A program made the translations under genes and the position numbers. A DNA stretch of 64,000 nucleotides from G958295645 sp965242735. GTDB taxonomy: Bacteria > Gemmatimonadota > Gemmatimonadetes > Longimicrobiales > Gaopeijiaceae. The stretch is taken from positions 2,356,001 to 2,420,000 of the forward strand of contig OZ251497.1 in assembly GCA_965242735.1 (NCBI GenBank), given 5' to 3'. This document shows positions 36,196-45,271 of this stretch, piece by piece. Numbering within the stretch: position 1 is the first letter of the stretch; each line of letters starts with the position of its first letter. Under the pieces are notes generated by a model that was not told the DNA's origin, ran no database searches, and worked only from the letters and a program-made list of their open reading frames with translations.

Positions 36196-37304
36196 GGCGC
36201 CGCTCCGGGCGAAAGGGCGCCGCCGGGAGACCGAGGCCCGCGCGGCCCGATGGAAGCGATCGCGGCGGGCGGGCGGGCGTCCGCCATCCGCACCACGACC
36301 TGCGCCTCGAAGCGAAGATCGACCTCGGCCAAGTCCCGGTCCGGGAAGCGCTCGAGGGCGTCGTTCAAGGCCACGATTCCCTCTCGCAGACGCCGCTCCG
36401 AGATGGGCGGGAAATAGCGAATCCTCAGTCCCGTGTCGCCGACGTGGAGCGTGACCAGGCGGTCGTCGAGGTGCGCCTCCGAGACGACGGCGAACACCTC
36501 GGGCGAGACCTGGGCGACGTGATCGATCTCGCGCGCCAGCAGCGCCAAGCCCAGGCCGTCGTCCGAGTCCGGACTGCGGACGGCGACCACGGGCAGGTCC
36601 AGCACGGGATCCGTCGGGTCGATGGGAAGCACGTTGCCGTGCCGGTCCACCGCCATGACCAGGGGAGAGGCGACCAGCGCCACCGGCTTGGCCTCCGACA
36701 CGCGCACGGCGAGGCCGGACGGGAGCCGGCGCGCGACCTCGACGGCCTCGATCATGGGATGCGACTCGATCTTGCGGCGCCATTCCTCCTTGGGCCGCCA
36801 GACGCTGGGCGCGTCGTCCAGGCCGGCCACGCCGGCCAGGGCGCGCACTTCGTCCGCGGACACGTAGCGGAGCCCGGACACGTCCAGTTCCGCCACGTCG
36901 AAGACGGGCAGCCGGGCGGCGGCGCGGAGCCCGTGCTTGGCGCCGAGGGCCGTCGCCACGACCAAGGCCGCCAGCGCGACGGCGCGCTTGGCCAGGCGAC
37001 GGGGCGACAGGGGCACGGAGGCACGCCGGCGGCGCTTCGAGGAGGATCGCCACGCGAGAGGCGAGGCGAGGCCCCGGGGGCGCGCGGCGCGCCGGCGCGG
37101 CCCGGAGGCCCTGCGGCGGGGACGCGGCGCCTTCGGAGGCTTCGGGGCGGCGGGCGGCCCGGTCTTGCGAAGGCGAGCTCGCAAGAGGTCCACCCAGCGC
37201 CGGGGCGCGCGGCGGCGAAAGCGGTTCCCGGCCCCGCGCCGCCCTGCGACGACGCCGGGCAGGTCGCGGCGCCGGGCCAGCCGGGGTCTGCGACGGGGAC
37301 TCAC
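36192..37304 (-). CDS. ftsQ: Cell division protein FtsQ/DivIB
   Basis: Bitopic division protein of the FtsQBL complex. 370 aa. A very Arg/Pro-rich cytoplasmic N-terminus of about 110 residues, one membrane helix (AVALAALVVATALG), then POTRA (FDVAELDVSGLRYVSADEVRALAG) and the FtsQ domain (PMIEAVEVARRLPSGLAVRVSEAKPVALV). The N-terminal extension is longer than usual. GTG 37304 overlaps the murC stop. Confidence 0.92.
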   Translation of the reverse strand: MSPRRRPRLARRRDLPGVVAGRRGAGNRFRRRAPRRWVDLLRARLRKTGPPAAPKPPKAPRPRRRASGPRRRAARPRGLASPLAWRSSSKRRRRASVPLSPRRLAKRAVALAALVVATALGAKHGLRAAARLPVFDVAELDVSGLRYVSADEVRALAGVAGLDDAPSVWRPKEEWRRKIESHPMIEAVEVARRLPSGLAVRVSEAKPVALVASPLVMAVDRHGNVLPIDPTDPVLDLPVVAVRSPDSDDGLGLALLAREIDHVAQVSPEVFAVVSEAHLDDRLVTLHVGDTGLRIRYFPPISERRLREGIVALNDALERFPDRDLAEVDLRFEAQVVVRMADARPPAAIASIGPRGPRSPGGALSPGAAP

Positions 37305-38743
37305 GACCCGCGCTCCTGCAAGGCGGCCAGGATCGCGTGCGCGGCCTCGCCGATCGATCCGGCGCCCATCACCGCGCACAGGTCGCCGGGGCGCAAGCTC
37401 TCCGCGACGGCAGGCGCCAGCGTGGACAGGCGGGGATGATAGACGACCGCCGCGCCGTGCCGCGCCGCCGCTTCGGCCACGGTCTCGCCGGTGACCCCCG
37501 GGATGGGCGCTTCGCGGGCGGGATAGACGTCGGTGATCCATGCGGCGTCGGCCCCGGCCAGCGCCCGGCCGAAGGCGTCGCGGCAGTCCCGCGTGCGCGT
37601 GTAGAGGTGAGGCTGGAAGACCGCGACGACGCGGCGGCCGGGATTCGCCTGCCGGGCGGCCTCGAGCGTGGCCGCGACTTCGGTGGGATGGTGAGCGTAG
37701 TCGTCGACGACGCGAACGCCGTCGGCGGCGCCCAGCACGTCGAAGCGGCGGCCGACGCCGGGGAACGCGGCCAATCCCGCGCGGGCGTCCTCCCAAGACG
37801 CGCCCAGCGAACGGGCCGCGCCCGCCGCCGCCAGCGCGTTGAGGACGTTGTGACGCCCCGGCGCCGAGATGCGAAGCTCGCCCGCCGCGGCGCCGTCCTC
37901 CACGACCTGGAAGACCGATCCCCGCCGGGTCGCTCGAACCGAGACGGCGCGCAGGTCCGCGCCTTCGGACAGTCCGTACGTCCGCGCGCTCGCAGGGCCG
38001 CCTGCGTTCCGGAGCCGGCGCGCGCCCTCGTCGTCCGCGCACAGCCACAGCGCGCCGCCGGGCCGAACGAGGCCGGCGTACTCGCCGAAGGCCGCCTTCA
38101 CCGCCCCGAAGTCGCCGTAGGTGTCCAAGTGGTCCGGCTCGACGTTGGTGACGACGGCCGCGTCCGGGCGCAGGGCCAGGAAGGATCGATCGTATTCGTC
38201 GGCCTCGACGACGAAGAGGTCCGAACGGCCGCGGCGAAGATTGCCGCCCCAGCCCGGCACTTCGCCGCCGACCACGCACGTCGGATCGGCGCCCGCGCGC
38301 TCCAGCACGTGCGCGGCCATGGCGGTCGTGGTGGTCTTGCCGTGCGTGCCCGCGACGCCCAGCACCCTGCCCTCGCTCACCCACTGCGCAAGGGCTTGGG
38401 CGCGCTTGAGCACGGGGATGCCGGCCGACCGGGCCGCGGTCAGCTCCGGATGATCCGGCGCGACGGCCGCGGTGACGACGACGGCCGCCGCGCCGACCAC
38501 GTGCTCCGGGTCGTGGCCGAGGTGAAACGTCATGCCGCGCACGACCAGCGCGTCGACGGCGCGGCCGCCCGACAGGTCGCAGCCGGTCACCCGGCCGCCG
38601 TGCGCCAGCACGAGTTCGGCTAGCGGCGCCATGCCGGCCCCGCCGACGCCCATGAAGTGCACGACACCCCGGGCGGCGAGTTCGCGCAAGCCGGCATGCG
38701 CCTTGGGCGCCGGCGCCCTGACGGCCGTGGCGGCGCCCGTCAT
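37301..38743 (-). CDS. murC: UDP-N-acetylmuramate--L-alanine ligase
   Basis: Adds L-Ala to UDP-MurNAc. 480 aa. Mur ligase signatures: N-terminal GVGGAGMAPLAELVL, P-loop GTHGKTTTTAMAAHVLE, EADEYDRSFLAL, the HN motif in GRHNVLNALAAAGAA and the C-terminal VVDDYAHHPTEVAATLEAAR. ATG 38743 overlaps the murG stop (ATGA). Confidence 0.97.
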   Translation of the reverse strand: MTGAATAVRAPAPKAHAGLRELAARGVVHFMGVGGAGMAPLAELVLAHGGRVTGCDLSGGRAVDALVVRGMTFHLGHDPEHVVGAAAVVVTAAVAPDHPELTAARSAGIPVLKRAQALAQWVSEGRVLGVAGTHGKTTTTAMAAHVLERAGADPTCVVGGEVPGWGGNLRRGRSDLFVVEADEYDRSFLALRPDAAVVTNVEPDHLDTYGDFGAVKAAFGEYAGLVRPGGALWLCADDEGARRLRNAGGPASARTYGLSEGADLRAVSVRATRRGSVFQVVEDGAAAGELRISAPGRHNVLNALAAAGAARSLGASWEDARAGLAAFPGVGRRFDVLGAADGVRVVDDYAHHPTEVAATLEAARQANPGRRVVAVFQPHLYTRTRDCRDAFGRALAGADAAWITDVYPAREAPIPGVTGETVAEAAARHGAAVVYHPRLSTLAPAVAESLRPGDLCAVMGAGSIGEAAHAILAALQERGS

Positions 38744-39987
38744 GCGGCAGGTCCGGAGGCGGGCGCCAGGAGCGAGGCGACGGCCCGCGCGGCGTCCCTC
38801 GCGGCGGAAGGCCGGGCGCGGCTCGAGGCGGCCTTCGACATGCGCTTCAGCTCCGCGGGCGTCGCCAGCAGCTCGGCGACCGCGTCCCACAAACGTGCCG
38901 CCCTCGACGGGCCGCCGGTCAGGTCCTTCTCCGGGAGCGCCACCGCCGCCCCGGCCCGCTCCAGCGCGGCGGCGTTGATGGCCTGGTGGCCGGCCGCCGC
39001 CGTGGGCAAGGGCACCAGAATGGACGGCAGCCCCCAAGCCAGGAACTCCGACGTGGCCATCGCGCCGGCGCGCGCCACGGCCAGGTCCGCCACCGAGAGC
39101 GCCTGGTACATCGCCTCGGGCTCCAAGTAGGCGTGCAAGCGGACTCGCTCGTTGGCTCCCGGCCGGCGGGCCACCGCGTCGCGCATCCGCTCGTAGTGGT
39201 CGCGGCCGGAGATCCAGAGGATGCAGCATCCGTCCGGCACGGCGTCCGGCAATCCCGACAGGACGACGCGATTGAGCGCGAGCGCGCCTTGGCTGCCGCC
39301 GACGACGAGCACGACTTGGCCCCCGCCGGGGAGCCCCAGCGTCGCGCGGGCGGCGTTCTCGTCGCGGCGCTCGGGGGCCGGCAACGGCCGAATGGGATTG
39401 CCGGTGTCGCGCACCCTCGACTGCGCGCGTCGCGGCAAAGACGCGGCCGCTTCCGGATGGGCGACGTGAATCTGGGCCGCCCACCGCGCCAGGAGCCGCG
39501 TGGTCTTCCCCGCGTGAACGTTCTGCTCCTGCAGCACCAACGGAAGGCGCAGCAGCGCGCCCGCAAGTCCGGCGGGGGCGGCCGCGTATCCTCCCGTGAG
39601 CACCACCGCCGCCGCCTTCCGCCTCCTGAACTCGACCAGCAGACGGCCGGTCGCCCGGCAGAGGAGCCACGCCGCGCGGGCGTTGTGGACCCACGCCCAG
39701 GCCGCGCGCCGCAACGCGCCGACCGCGCCGACGGGCGCCGCACCCCGCGGACGCCGTGGAAACGGACGCGCCAAGCCCTGCAGCGGGAAGAGCACATGGT
39801 CGTAGCCCAGACGGGGCAGCTCGCGCGCCTCGACGCCCCCCTTCGCGCCGACGAAGAACGGGGAGACGGGCGCCGCGCCCTCCGGCCCCGCGCCCGAACG
39901 ACATTCCCGGACCAAGGCCTCGGCGATGTTGCGCGCGGGGTGGAAGTGCCCCGCCGTCTTGCCGCCGGCAAACGCCACCACGGTCAC
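38740..39987 (-). CDS. murG: UDP-GlcNAc transferase MurG
   Basis: Makes lipid II from lipid I at the inner face of the membrane. 415 aa. Glycine-rich GGKTAGHFHPARNIAEAL at the N-terminus (GTGGH variant), LTGGYAAAPAGLAG, EQNVHAGKTTRLLARWA, VVGGSQGALALN, and donor-site RAGAMATSEFLAWGLPSILVPLPTAAAGHQ. GTG 39987 overlaps the ftsW stop. Confidence 0.96.
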   Translation of the reverse strand: MTVVAFAGGKTAGHFHPARNIAEALVRECRSGAGPEGAAPVSPFFVGAKGGVEARELPRLGYDHVLFPLQGLARPFPRRPRGAAPVGAVGALRRAAWAWVHNARAAWLLCRATGRLLVEFRRRKAAAVVLTGGYAAAPAGLAGALLRLPLVLQEQNVHAGKTTRLLARWAAQIHVAHPEAAASLPRRAQSRVRDTGNPIRPLPAPERRDENAARATLGLPGGGQVVLVVGGSQGALALNRVVLSGLPDAVPDGCCILWISGRDHYERMRDAVARRPGANERVRLHAYLEPEAMYQALSVADLAVARAGAMATSEFLAWGLPSILVPLPTAAAGHQAINAAALERAGAAVALPEKDLTGGPSRAARLWDAVAELLATPAELKRMSKAASSRARPSAARDAARAVASLLAPASGPAA

Positions 39988-41159
39988 GCCGGCCTCGCTG
40001 CCGGATGGGCGCGGCCCACGGGCGACTCGCGCGCAATGGCCAAGAGGACGCCGACCGCGGCGAGCACGACGATCACGTTGGTGCGCCCGAACGAGATGAA
40101 GGGAAGCGACAGGCCCGTCGAGGGCAGCACGCTCAGCGCCACGCCGACGTGGACGAACGCCTGCAGTCCGATCAGCGAGCTGATGCCGACGGCGAGCAGT
40201 TCGCTGAACAGGTCGCGAGCCGACCGCGCCACGCGAAACCCGATGAAGATGAAGGCGACGAACGCCAGCATGACCGCCACGCTGCCCACGAAGCCCCACT
40301 CCTCGCCGATCATGGCGAAGATGAAGTCGTTGTGAGCCTCGGGAAGGAACCCGTATTTCTGATGGCCCTTTCCGAATCCCACGCCGGCCACGCCCCCCGA
40401 TCCCATGGCGATCAAGCTCTGGTAGCTCTGAAACGTGGCGCCCTGCGGCGCGACGCCGGGATCCAGAAAGAGGGTCTGCCATCGGCTCTCCCGGTAGCCC
40501 TGCGTGAAGAGCGGCCCCGCGAACGGCAGCGCCAGCGCCGCGAGAAAGCAGAAATGGCCGATGCGGGCGCCGCCCACGAACAGCACCACCAGGCCCGCCG
40601 CCGCAAGGACGCAGGCCGTGGAGAAGTCGGGCTCCAGGGCCACCGGCACCAGGATGCAGGCCCAGCCCGCCAGGAACGGCGCCAGCCCCCGGCGAAGGCT
40701 TTGGAACTGGCGCTGCTTGCGGACGGCCAGGGACGCCGTCCAGACCACCAGCGCCAGCTTGGCCAAGTCGGACGGCTGGATCGTGACGCCCACGCGCAGC
40801 CACCGCCGCGCTCCGTTGATCGGAGGCGCGATGCCTTCCGTGAAGGGCAGGACCACGACGATCAGCAGCGCCGCCGAGGCGATCATCATCGGCTGGGCCA
40901 GGGCGTTCCACCACTGGGTGGGGACCCGGGCGCAGACCAGCATGGCGGCGAGACCGATCGCCACGCCCGTGCCTTGGCGAAGCACGTAGTGGTAGTGCAG
41001 GAGATCGTCGCGCTGGGCCATCGCCGACGTCGCCCCGTAGAGCGTCAGCAGCCCGAAGAGGAGCAGCAACAGCGTGATGGCCAGAATGGCGGCCGACTCC
41101 CAGCCCCGGCCGAGACCCGTGTCCGGCAGGGAACCGGACGGCCCCGGAGCCACGTCCAT
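39984..41159 (-). CDS. ftsW: Lipid II polymerase FtsW
   Basis: SEDS-family peptidoglycan glycosyltransferase for septal wall synthesis, partner of FtsI. 391 aa, about ten membrane segments. SEDS hallmarks: GARRWLRVGVTIQPSDLAKLALV, EPDFSTACVLAA (catalytic Asp region), GGVAGVGFGKGHQKYGFLPEAHNDFIFAMIGEEWGFVGS, and LPSTGLSLPFISFGRTNV. ATG 41159 lies 56 bp after the murD stop. Confidence 0.96.
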   Translation of the reverse strand: MDVAPGPSGSLPDTGLGRGWESAAILAITLLLLLFGLLTLYGATSAMAQRDDLLHYHYVLRQGTGVAIGLAAMLVCARVPTQWWNALAQPMMIASAALLIVVVLPFTEGIAPPINGARRWLRVGVTIQPSDLAKLALVVWTASLAVRKQRQFQSLRRGLAPFLAGWACILVPVALEPDFSTACVLAAAGLVVLFVGGARIGHFCFLAALALPFAGPLFTQGYRESRWQTLFLDPGVAPQGATFQSYQSLIAMGSGGVAGVGFGKGHQKYGFLPEAHNDFIFAMIGEEWGFVGSVAVMLAFVAFIFIGFRVARSARDLFSELLAVGISSLIGLQAFVHVGVALSVLPSTGLSLPFISFGRTNVIVVLAAVGVLLAIARESPVGRAHPAARPA

Positions 41160-41191
41160 CGCCCACGGCCCGCGGACGCGGCGCGGCGGGC

Positions 41192-41210
41192 GCCTCCTCG
41201 ACCAGGAGGC
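41192..41210 (-). other. Hairpin in the murD-ftsW gap
   Basis: GCCTCCT and AGGAGGC form a 7-bp stem with a 5-base loop, 33 bp before the ftsW ATG. The AGGAGG strand could hide a ribosome-binding sequence; any regulatory role is inferred. Confidence 0.3.
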
Positions 41211-41215
41211 CGGAC

Positions 41216-42658
41216 TCAACGCCCGGGCCTTTCCGCCAGGGAGCGAAAGGCTTCGCCCCGGGCCTCGTAGTTCGTGAACATGTCGAAGCTGGCGCAGGCC
41301 GGCGACAGCAGCAGCGTGTCGCCGGGGCTTGCGAGCCCATGCGCCCGAGCCACGGCGTCCTCGAATCCGCCGCCGGCCCGCGCCACGCGCACGCCGGCCG
41401 GCGCCGCGCCCTTGGCGGCCCGCGCACGGCCCAGCGCCATGCGCATCTCCTCGGCGGCTCGCGCTCCCGCGGCCCCGTAGGCCACCACGGCGCGCACCGT
41501 CCCCGGCAAGGAGGCCGCCAAGCCACCAAAGTCCTCGCCCTTGTCCTCGCCCCCGAGCAGCAGCACCACGGGGCCGTCCATCCCCGCCAGCGCGCTCCGC
41601 GTCGCGGCCACGTTGGTCGCCTTGGAGTCGTTCACCCATCGCACGCCGTCCACCACGCCCACGGGCTCGAGCCGGTGCGGCAACGGCCCGAACGACGGCA
41701 ACGCGGCGGCGGCGGCCCGGGGGTCGGCTCCGGCGGCCACGGCGGCAAGCAGGGCCGCGAGCGCGTTGGCGAGGTTGTGGCCGCCGATCAGCTGCAAGTC
41801 CGCCGCCCGGGCCATCCGCGCGGCTCCGCTTCCCGGCGCGCCGTCCTCCGGCGGCCCGTCGCCGCCCAAGTCCATCTCCACGTTCCCGCCCGCGGCCCAC
41901 GCTCCGGGCGCGCACGGCCGCTTCGTCGAGAAGAACAGCCGCTTCCCCGGCGCCCCGCGGCTCATGGCGAGCGCTGCGGGATCGTCCGCGTTGAGCACCC
42001 AGGTCGTCGCGTCGCCGCCCAAGTCGAAGAGGCGGCGCTTGTCGGCGTGGTAGGCCGCCAAGGACCCGTAGCGGTCGAGGTGGTCGGCGGCCAGGTTCGT
42101 CATGACGCCCACCGCCGCGCGCATTCGCCGCGTGCCGGCCAGCTGGTAGGACGACAGCTCGAGCACGATGCGGTCCGGCGCGGGCGCCATGTCGGCCAGG
42201 GCGGAGGCCGGAGCCCCCAAGCCGCCGCCCACGTTGCCGCCCAGCGCCGTGCGCAGGCCCGCCTCCGAGAGGAGGTGAGCCGCCAGGGCGCTCGTGGTCG
42301 TCTTGCCGTTGGTGCCCGTCACGAGAATCAGTGGACTCTGCAGGAACCGGCTGGCGAACTCAGGCTCCGATACCCAATCGACGCGCCGCGCGCGAAGGGC
42401 GGCGAGCACCGGAGCACCGGGGGGGATTCCCGGACTGGCGACGACTTGGTTCGCCGCGACCAGCGGCGCCAGGGGGTGTCCGCCCAGCCGGACGTCGGCG
42501 CCCAACTGCCGCAAGGCGGCGCCACGGGCTGCAACTGCAGGGTCGTTGCTCGCATCGCTGACATGAACTTCCGCTCCTCTTGCCAGGGCCAGGCGCGCCG
42601 CGGCCTCTCCGCTCGCGCCCAAGCCGATCACTGCCACTTTTTCGGCCTGCTCCTCCAC
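41216..42658 (-). CDS. murD: UDP-MurNAc-L-Ala--D-Glu ligase
   Basis: Adds D-Glu to the peptidoglycan precursor. 480 aa. N-terminal UDP-binding VAVIGLGASGEAAARLAL, P-loop VTGTNGKTTTSALAAHLL, ELSSYQLAG, NLAADHLDRYGSLAAYH, GGHNLANALAALLAA and WVNDSKATNVAATRSAL. GTG 42658 (VEEQAEKVAVIGLG) with AGGAG 8 bp upstream. A 61-bp gap containing a repeated GTCGCCGGGA separates it from mraY. Confidence 0.97.
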   Translation of the reverse strand: MEEQAEKVAVIGLGASGEAAARLALARGAEVHVSDASNDPAVAARGAALRQLGADVRLGGHPLAPLVAANQVVASPGIPPGAPVLAALRARRVDWVSEPEFASRFLQSPLILVTGTNGKTTTSALAAHLLSEAGLRTALGGNVGGGLGAPASALADMAPAPDRIVLELSSYQLAGTRRMRAAVGVMTNLAADHLDRYGSLAAYHADKRRLFDLGGDATTWVLNADDPAALAMSRGAPGKRLFFSTKRPCAPGAWAAGGNVEMDLGGDGPPEDGAPGSGAARMARAADLQLIGGHNLANALAALLAAVAAGADPRAAAAALPSFGPLPHRLEPVGVVDGVRWVNDSKATNVAATRSALAGMDGPVVLLLGGEDKGEDFGGLAASLPGTVRAVVAYGAAGARAAEEMRMALGRARAAKGAAPAGVRVARAGGGFEDAVARAHGLASPGDTLLLSPACASFDMFTNYEARGEAFRSLAERPGR

Positions 42659-42719
42659 TCCCTGCTCCTCTCGTCCGTCTCTTCCCGGCGACGGTCCTCC
42701 CGGCGACGATCCCGCCGCG

Positions 42720-43886
42720 CTACCGCAGCTTGAGCGACGCGAAGCCGACCATGGCGCACAGGACGCCGAGTATCCAGAACCGGATCACGATCTGCTCGTT
42801 CGCCCACCCCTTCTTTTGGAAGTGGTGATGCAGGGGAGCCATCAGGAACACGCGCTGCCCCGTGCCGAAGCGGCGGCGCGAATATTTGAAGTACTGCTTT
42901 TGGATCAGCGAAGAGCCCGCTTCCAGCACGAAGACGCCGCCGACGAACGCCAGCAGGATCTCGGCCTTGAGCAGGATGGCCGTCGCGCCCAGCGCGCCGC
43001 CGAGGCCCAGCGCTCCCGTGTCGCCCATGATCACGCGGGCCGGCGGAGCGTTGAACCAGAGAAAGCCCAGCGTGGCGCCAGTGATGGCCGCCGCGAAGAC
43101 GGCCAGCTCGCCCGCGCCCGGCAGGTAGAACAGCCCCAGGTAGGCGGACGTGTCGACGCGGCCGATCAGGTAGGCGAACACCGCAAACGCTCCCGAGGCG
43201 ATGGCGACCAGCCCGGGCGCGAGGCCGTCCAGGCCGTCCGACAGGTTGACGGCGTGCGTCGTGCCCACGAGAACGCCCGTCACCCAGAGAACGAAGAGGG
43301 CGGGCGGAAAGGCCAGCGCCCATTCGTCGAAGAAGGGAAGATTGACGGTGGTGGCGCCGACGGACCCCTGGGGGATCGTCGTCCACCACGCCAGGGAGCC
43401 CGCGTCGACGGGAGCGTCGCCCGATGGAATCCACCAAATGAGCACAGCCGCGAACGCCGCGCCGAAGGCGAGCGAGCCCAGCCACTTGTAGCGCTCCACC
43501 AAGCCGCCTTGGGCGCCGCGCACGATCTTGAGGTAGTCGTCCAGAAAGCCCAGGCCGGCCATGGCCAGGATCGAGGCCAGGGCGACGAGCGTGTAGGGGT
43601 TGGACAGCTCCGCCCACAGCAGGGTCGCGCCGGCCACGGCGCCGACGATGAGCAACCCGCCCATGTTCGCCTTCGGTTCGCGCTTCGGGGCGCCGGACGA
43701 AGGGTGATGCGCGCGCGGCACGTCCACGACGCCGTGGCGCTTGAGAGCCGAGATGACCCGCGAACCGAAGAAGAGGGCGGCCAGCAAGGCGGTCACCAAG
43801 GCGCCCGCCGACCGAAACGTCAGGTAGTTGAAGAGGTTGAAGACGATGTGGACGTCCGCCAACCCGGGGAACAGATGATAGAACAT
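42720..43886 (-). CDS. mraY: Phospho-MurNAc-pentapeptide transferase MraY
   Basis: Integral membrane enzyme forming lipid I from UDP-MurNAc-pentapeptide and undecaprenyl phosphate. 388 aa, about ten helices. Family signatures PRANMGGLL-like KREPKANMGGLLIVGAV, FLDDYLKI (Asp dyad), NLSDGLDGLAPG, GFLWFNAPPARVIMGDTGAL and PLHHHFQKKGWAN. ATG shares a base with the murF stop (TGATG). Confidence 0.97.
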   Translation of the reverse strand: MFYHLFPGLADVHIVFNLFNYLTFRSAGALVTALLAALFFGSRVISALKRHGVVDVPRAHHPSSGAPKREPKANMGGLLIVGAVAGATLLWAELSNPYTLVALASILAMAGLGFLDDYLKIVRGAQGGLVERYKWLGSLAFGAAFAAVLIWWIPSGDAPVDAGSLAWWTTIPQGSVGATTVNLPFFDEWALAFPPALFVLWVTGVLVGTTHAVNLSDGLDGLAPGLVAIASGAFAVFAYLIGRVDTSAYLGLFYLPGAGELAVFAAAITGATLGFLWFNAPPARVIMGDTGALGLGGALGATAILLKAEILLAFVGGVFVLEAGSSLIQKQYFKYSRRRFGTGQRVFLMAPLHHHFQKKGWANEQIVIRFWILGVLCAMVGFASLKLR

Positions 43887-45271
43887 CAGGCCTCCGCGAA
43901 GGCTGATTCCAGGACGGGAACGGCGCGCTCGAAGCGGCAACCCCGGGACGCCTTCAGCAACACGGCGTCGCCCGGTTCCAGCATCTGCGGCAGGCGCTCG
44001 CAGAGAGACTCGAAGCGGTCCACGAGGCACAGGCGGTCGTCGGCCAGACGCCGGCCCGCTTCGGCAAACGCGCCCACGAGCACGTAGCGGTCGATCCGGT
44101 CGTCGAGCACGCGGCGCAGCGTGCGGAGATGGATGGCGTCCGAGCGCGCGCCCAGGTCGAGCATGGAGCCCAGCACGGCCACGCGCCGCCCGCGCACCTG
44201 GAGGCCCGACAGCGTCTCCACGGCCGCCGCCACGCTGGCGGCGTTGGCGTTGTAGCAGTCCACGAGCAACGTCAGGGGGCCCGCCCGGCGCACCTGGCCC
44301 CGCATATCGCCCGCGCCCACGCCCGACGTGCCGCCGGCGGCGGCGGCGGCCGGAACGCCCAGCAGCCGGGCGGCGGCCAGGGCCAGCAGCGCGTTGGCCA
44401 CGGCGTGGCGCCCTGGGGCTTGCAGCGAGACGCGCTGGCCCTCCCAGTCGAACGCGTAGGTGCCGTCGGCGCGCAGGCGGGCGCGCGCCGGGCGGGCGGC
44501 CCCAGCCCGCCGGGACCACCCGCACACGCCCGCGCCGGGATCGATCTTGCGGGCCTCCTCCGCCAAGCGCGGGGGCTCGTCGCCCACCAGCGACGGTCCC
44601 CTGCCGCTCGTGGCGCGCACCAGCTGGAGCTTTTCGTGCAGCACCCCCGACAGGTCCCGCAATTGCGCCGTGTGCGCTTCCGCGACCGTGGTCACCACGG
44701 CGAGCGTGGGCTCGGCGATGCGGGCAAGCTCCGCGATCTCGCCGGGCTCGCTGGCGCCCATTTCCAGAACGAGCGCCGAGGCGTCCGCGGGCGCCGACAG
44801 GATCGCGAAGGGGAGACCCACGCGGTTGTTGTGGTTGCCGGGCGTGCCGTGCACCCGTCCCGTCTCCCCGAGCGCGCCCACGATCATGTCCTTGACCGAG
44901 GTCTTGCCGGCCGAACCCGTGACGCCCACGACCGGCGCCTTCAGCCGGCGTCGCCAGTGGAGCGCCAAGCCGCCCAGGGCCTCGAGCGTGTCCGGGACGC
45001 GCAGGACGCCAGCGCCCGAGACCTCCGCCGCCCCGCCGGCGCCCAGCTCCGAGTCCTCGGCGACCACCACGGCCCCGCATCCCTTGGCCGCCGCTTCCGG
45101 CACGAACGCGTGCCCGTCGAACCGCTCGCCGCGCAGCGCCAGGAACACGTCGCCCTCGACGGCCGCGCGCGAATCCGTGGCGATGCCGCCGAAGGACTCC
45201 CCGGCGCCGGCGCCCGGCAACCCCAAGGCCTCGCGGATCCACCGGCCGGTCCAGCGGCCCGGGGCCCTCAT
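43886..45271 (-). CDS. murF: UDP-MurNAc-tripeptide--D-Ala-D-Ala ligase
   Basis: Completes the pentapeptide precursor using D-Ala-D-Ala. 461 aa. ATDSRAAVEGDVFLALRGERFDGHAF, P-loop VTGSAGKTSVKDMI, TPGNHNNRVGLPFA, LEMGASEPGEI, DCYNANAASVAAAVETL and VLGSMLDLG. ATG 45271 overlaps the murE stop (ATGA). Confidence 0.97.
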   Translation of the reverse strand: MRAPGRWTGRWIREALGLPGAGAGESFGGIATDSRAAVEGDVFLALRGERFDGHAFVPEAAAKGCGAVVVAEDSELGAGGAAEVSGAGVLRVPDTLEALGGLALHWRRRLKAPVVGVTGSAGKTSVKDMIVGALGETGRVHGTPGNHNNRVGLPFAILSAPADASALVLEMGASEPGEIAELARIAEPTLAVVTTVAEAHTAQLRDLSGVLHEKLQLVRATSGRGPSLVGDEPPRLAEEARKIDPGAGVCGWSRRAGAARPARARLRADGTYAFDWEGQRVSLQAPGRHAVANALLALAAARLLGVPAAAAAGGTSGVGAGDMRGQVRRAGPLTLLVDCYNANAASVAAAVETLSGLQVRGRRVAVLGSMLDLGARSDAIHLRTLRRVLDDRIDRYVLVGAFAEAGRRLADDRLCLVDRFESLCERLPQMLEPGDAVLLKASRGCRFERAVPVLESAFAEA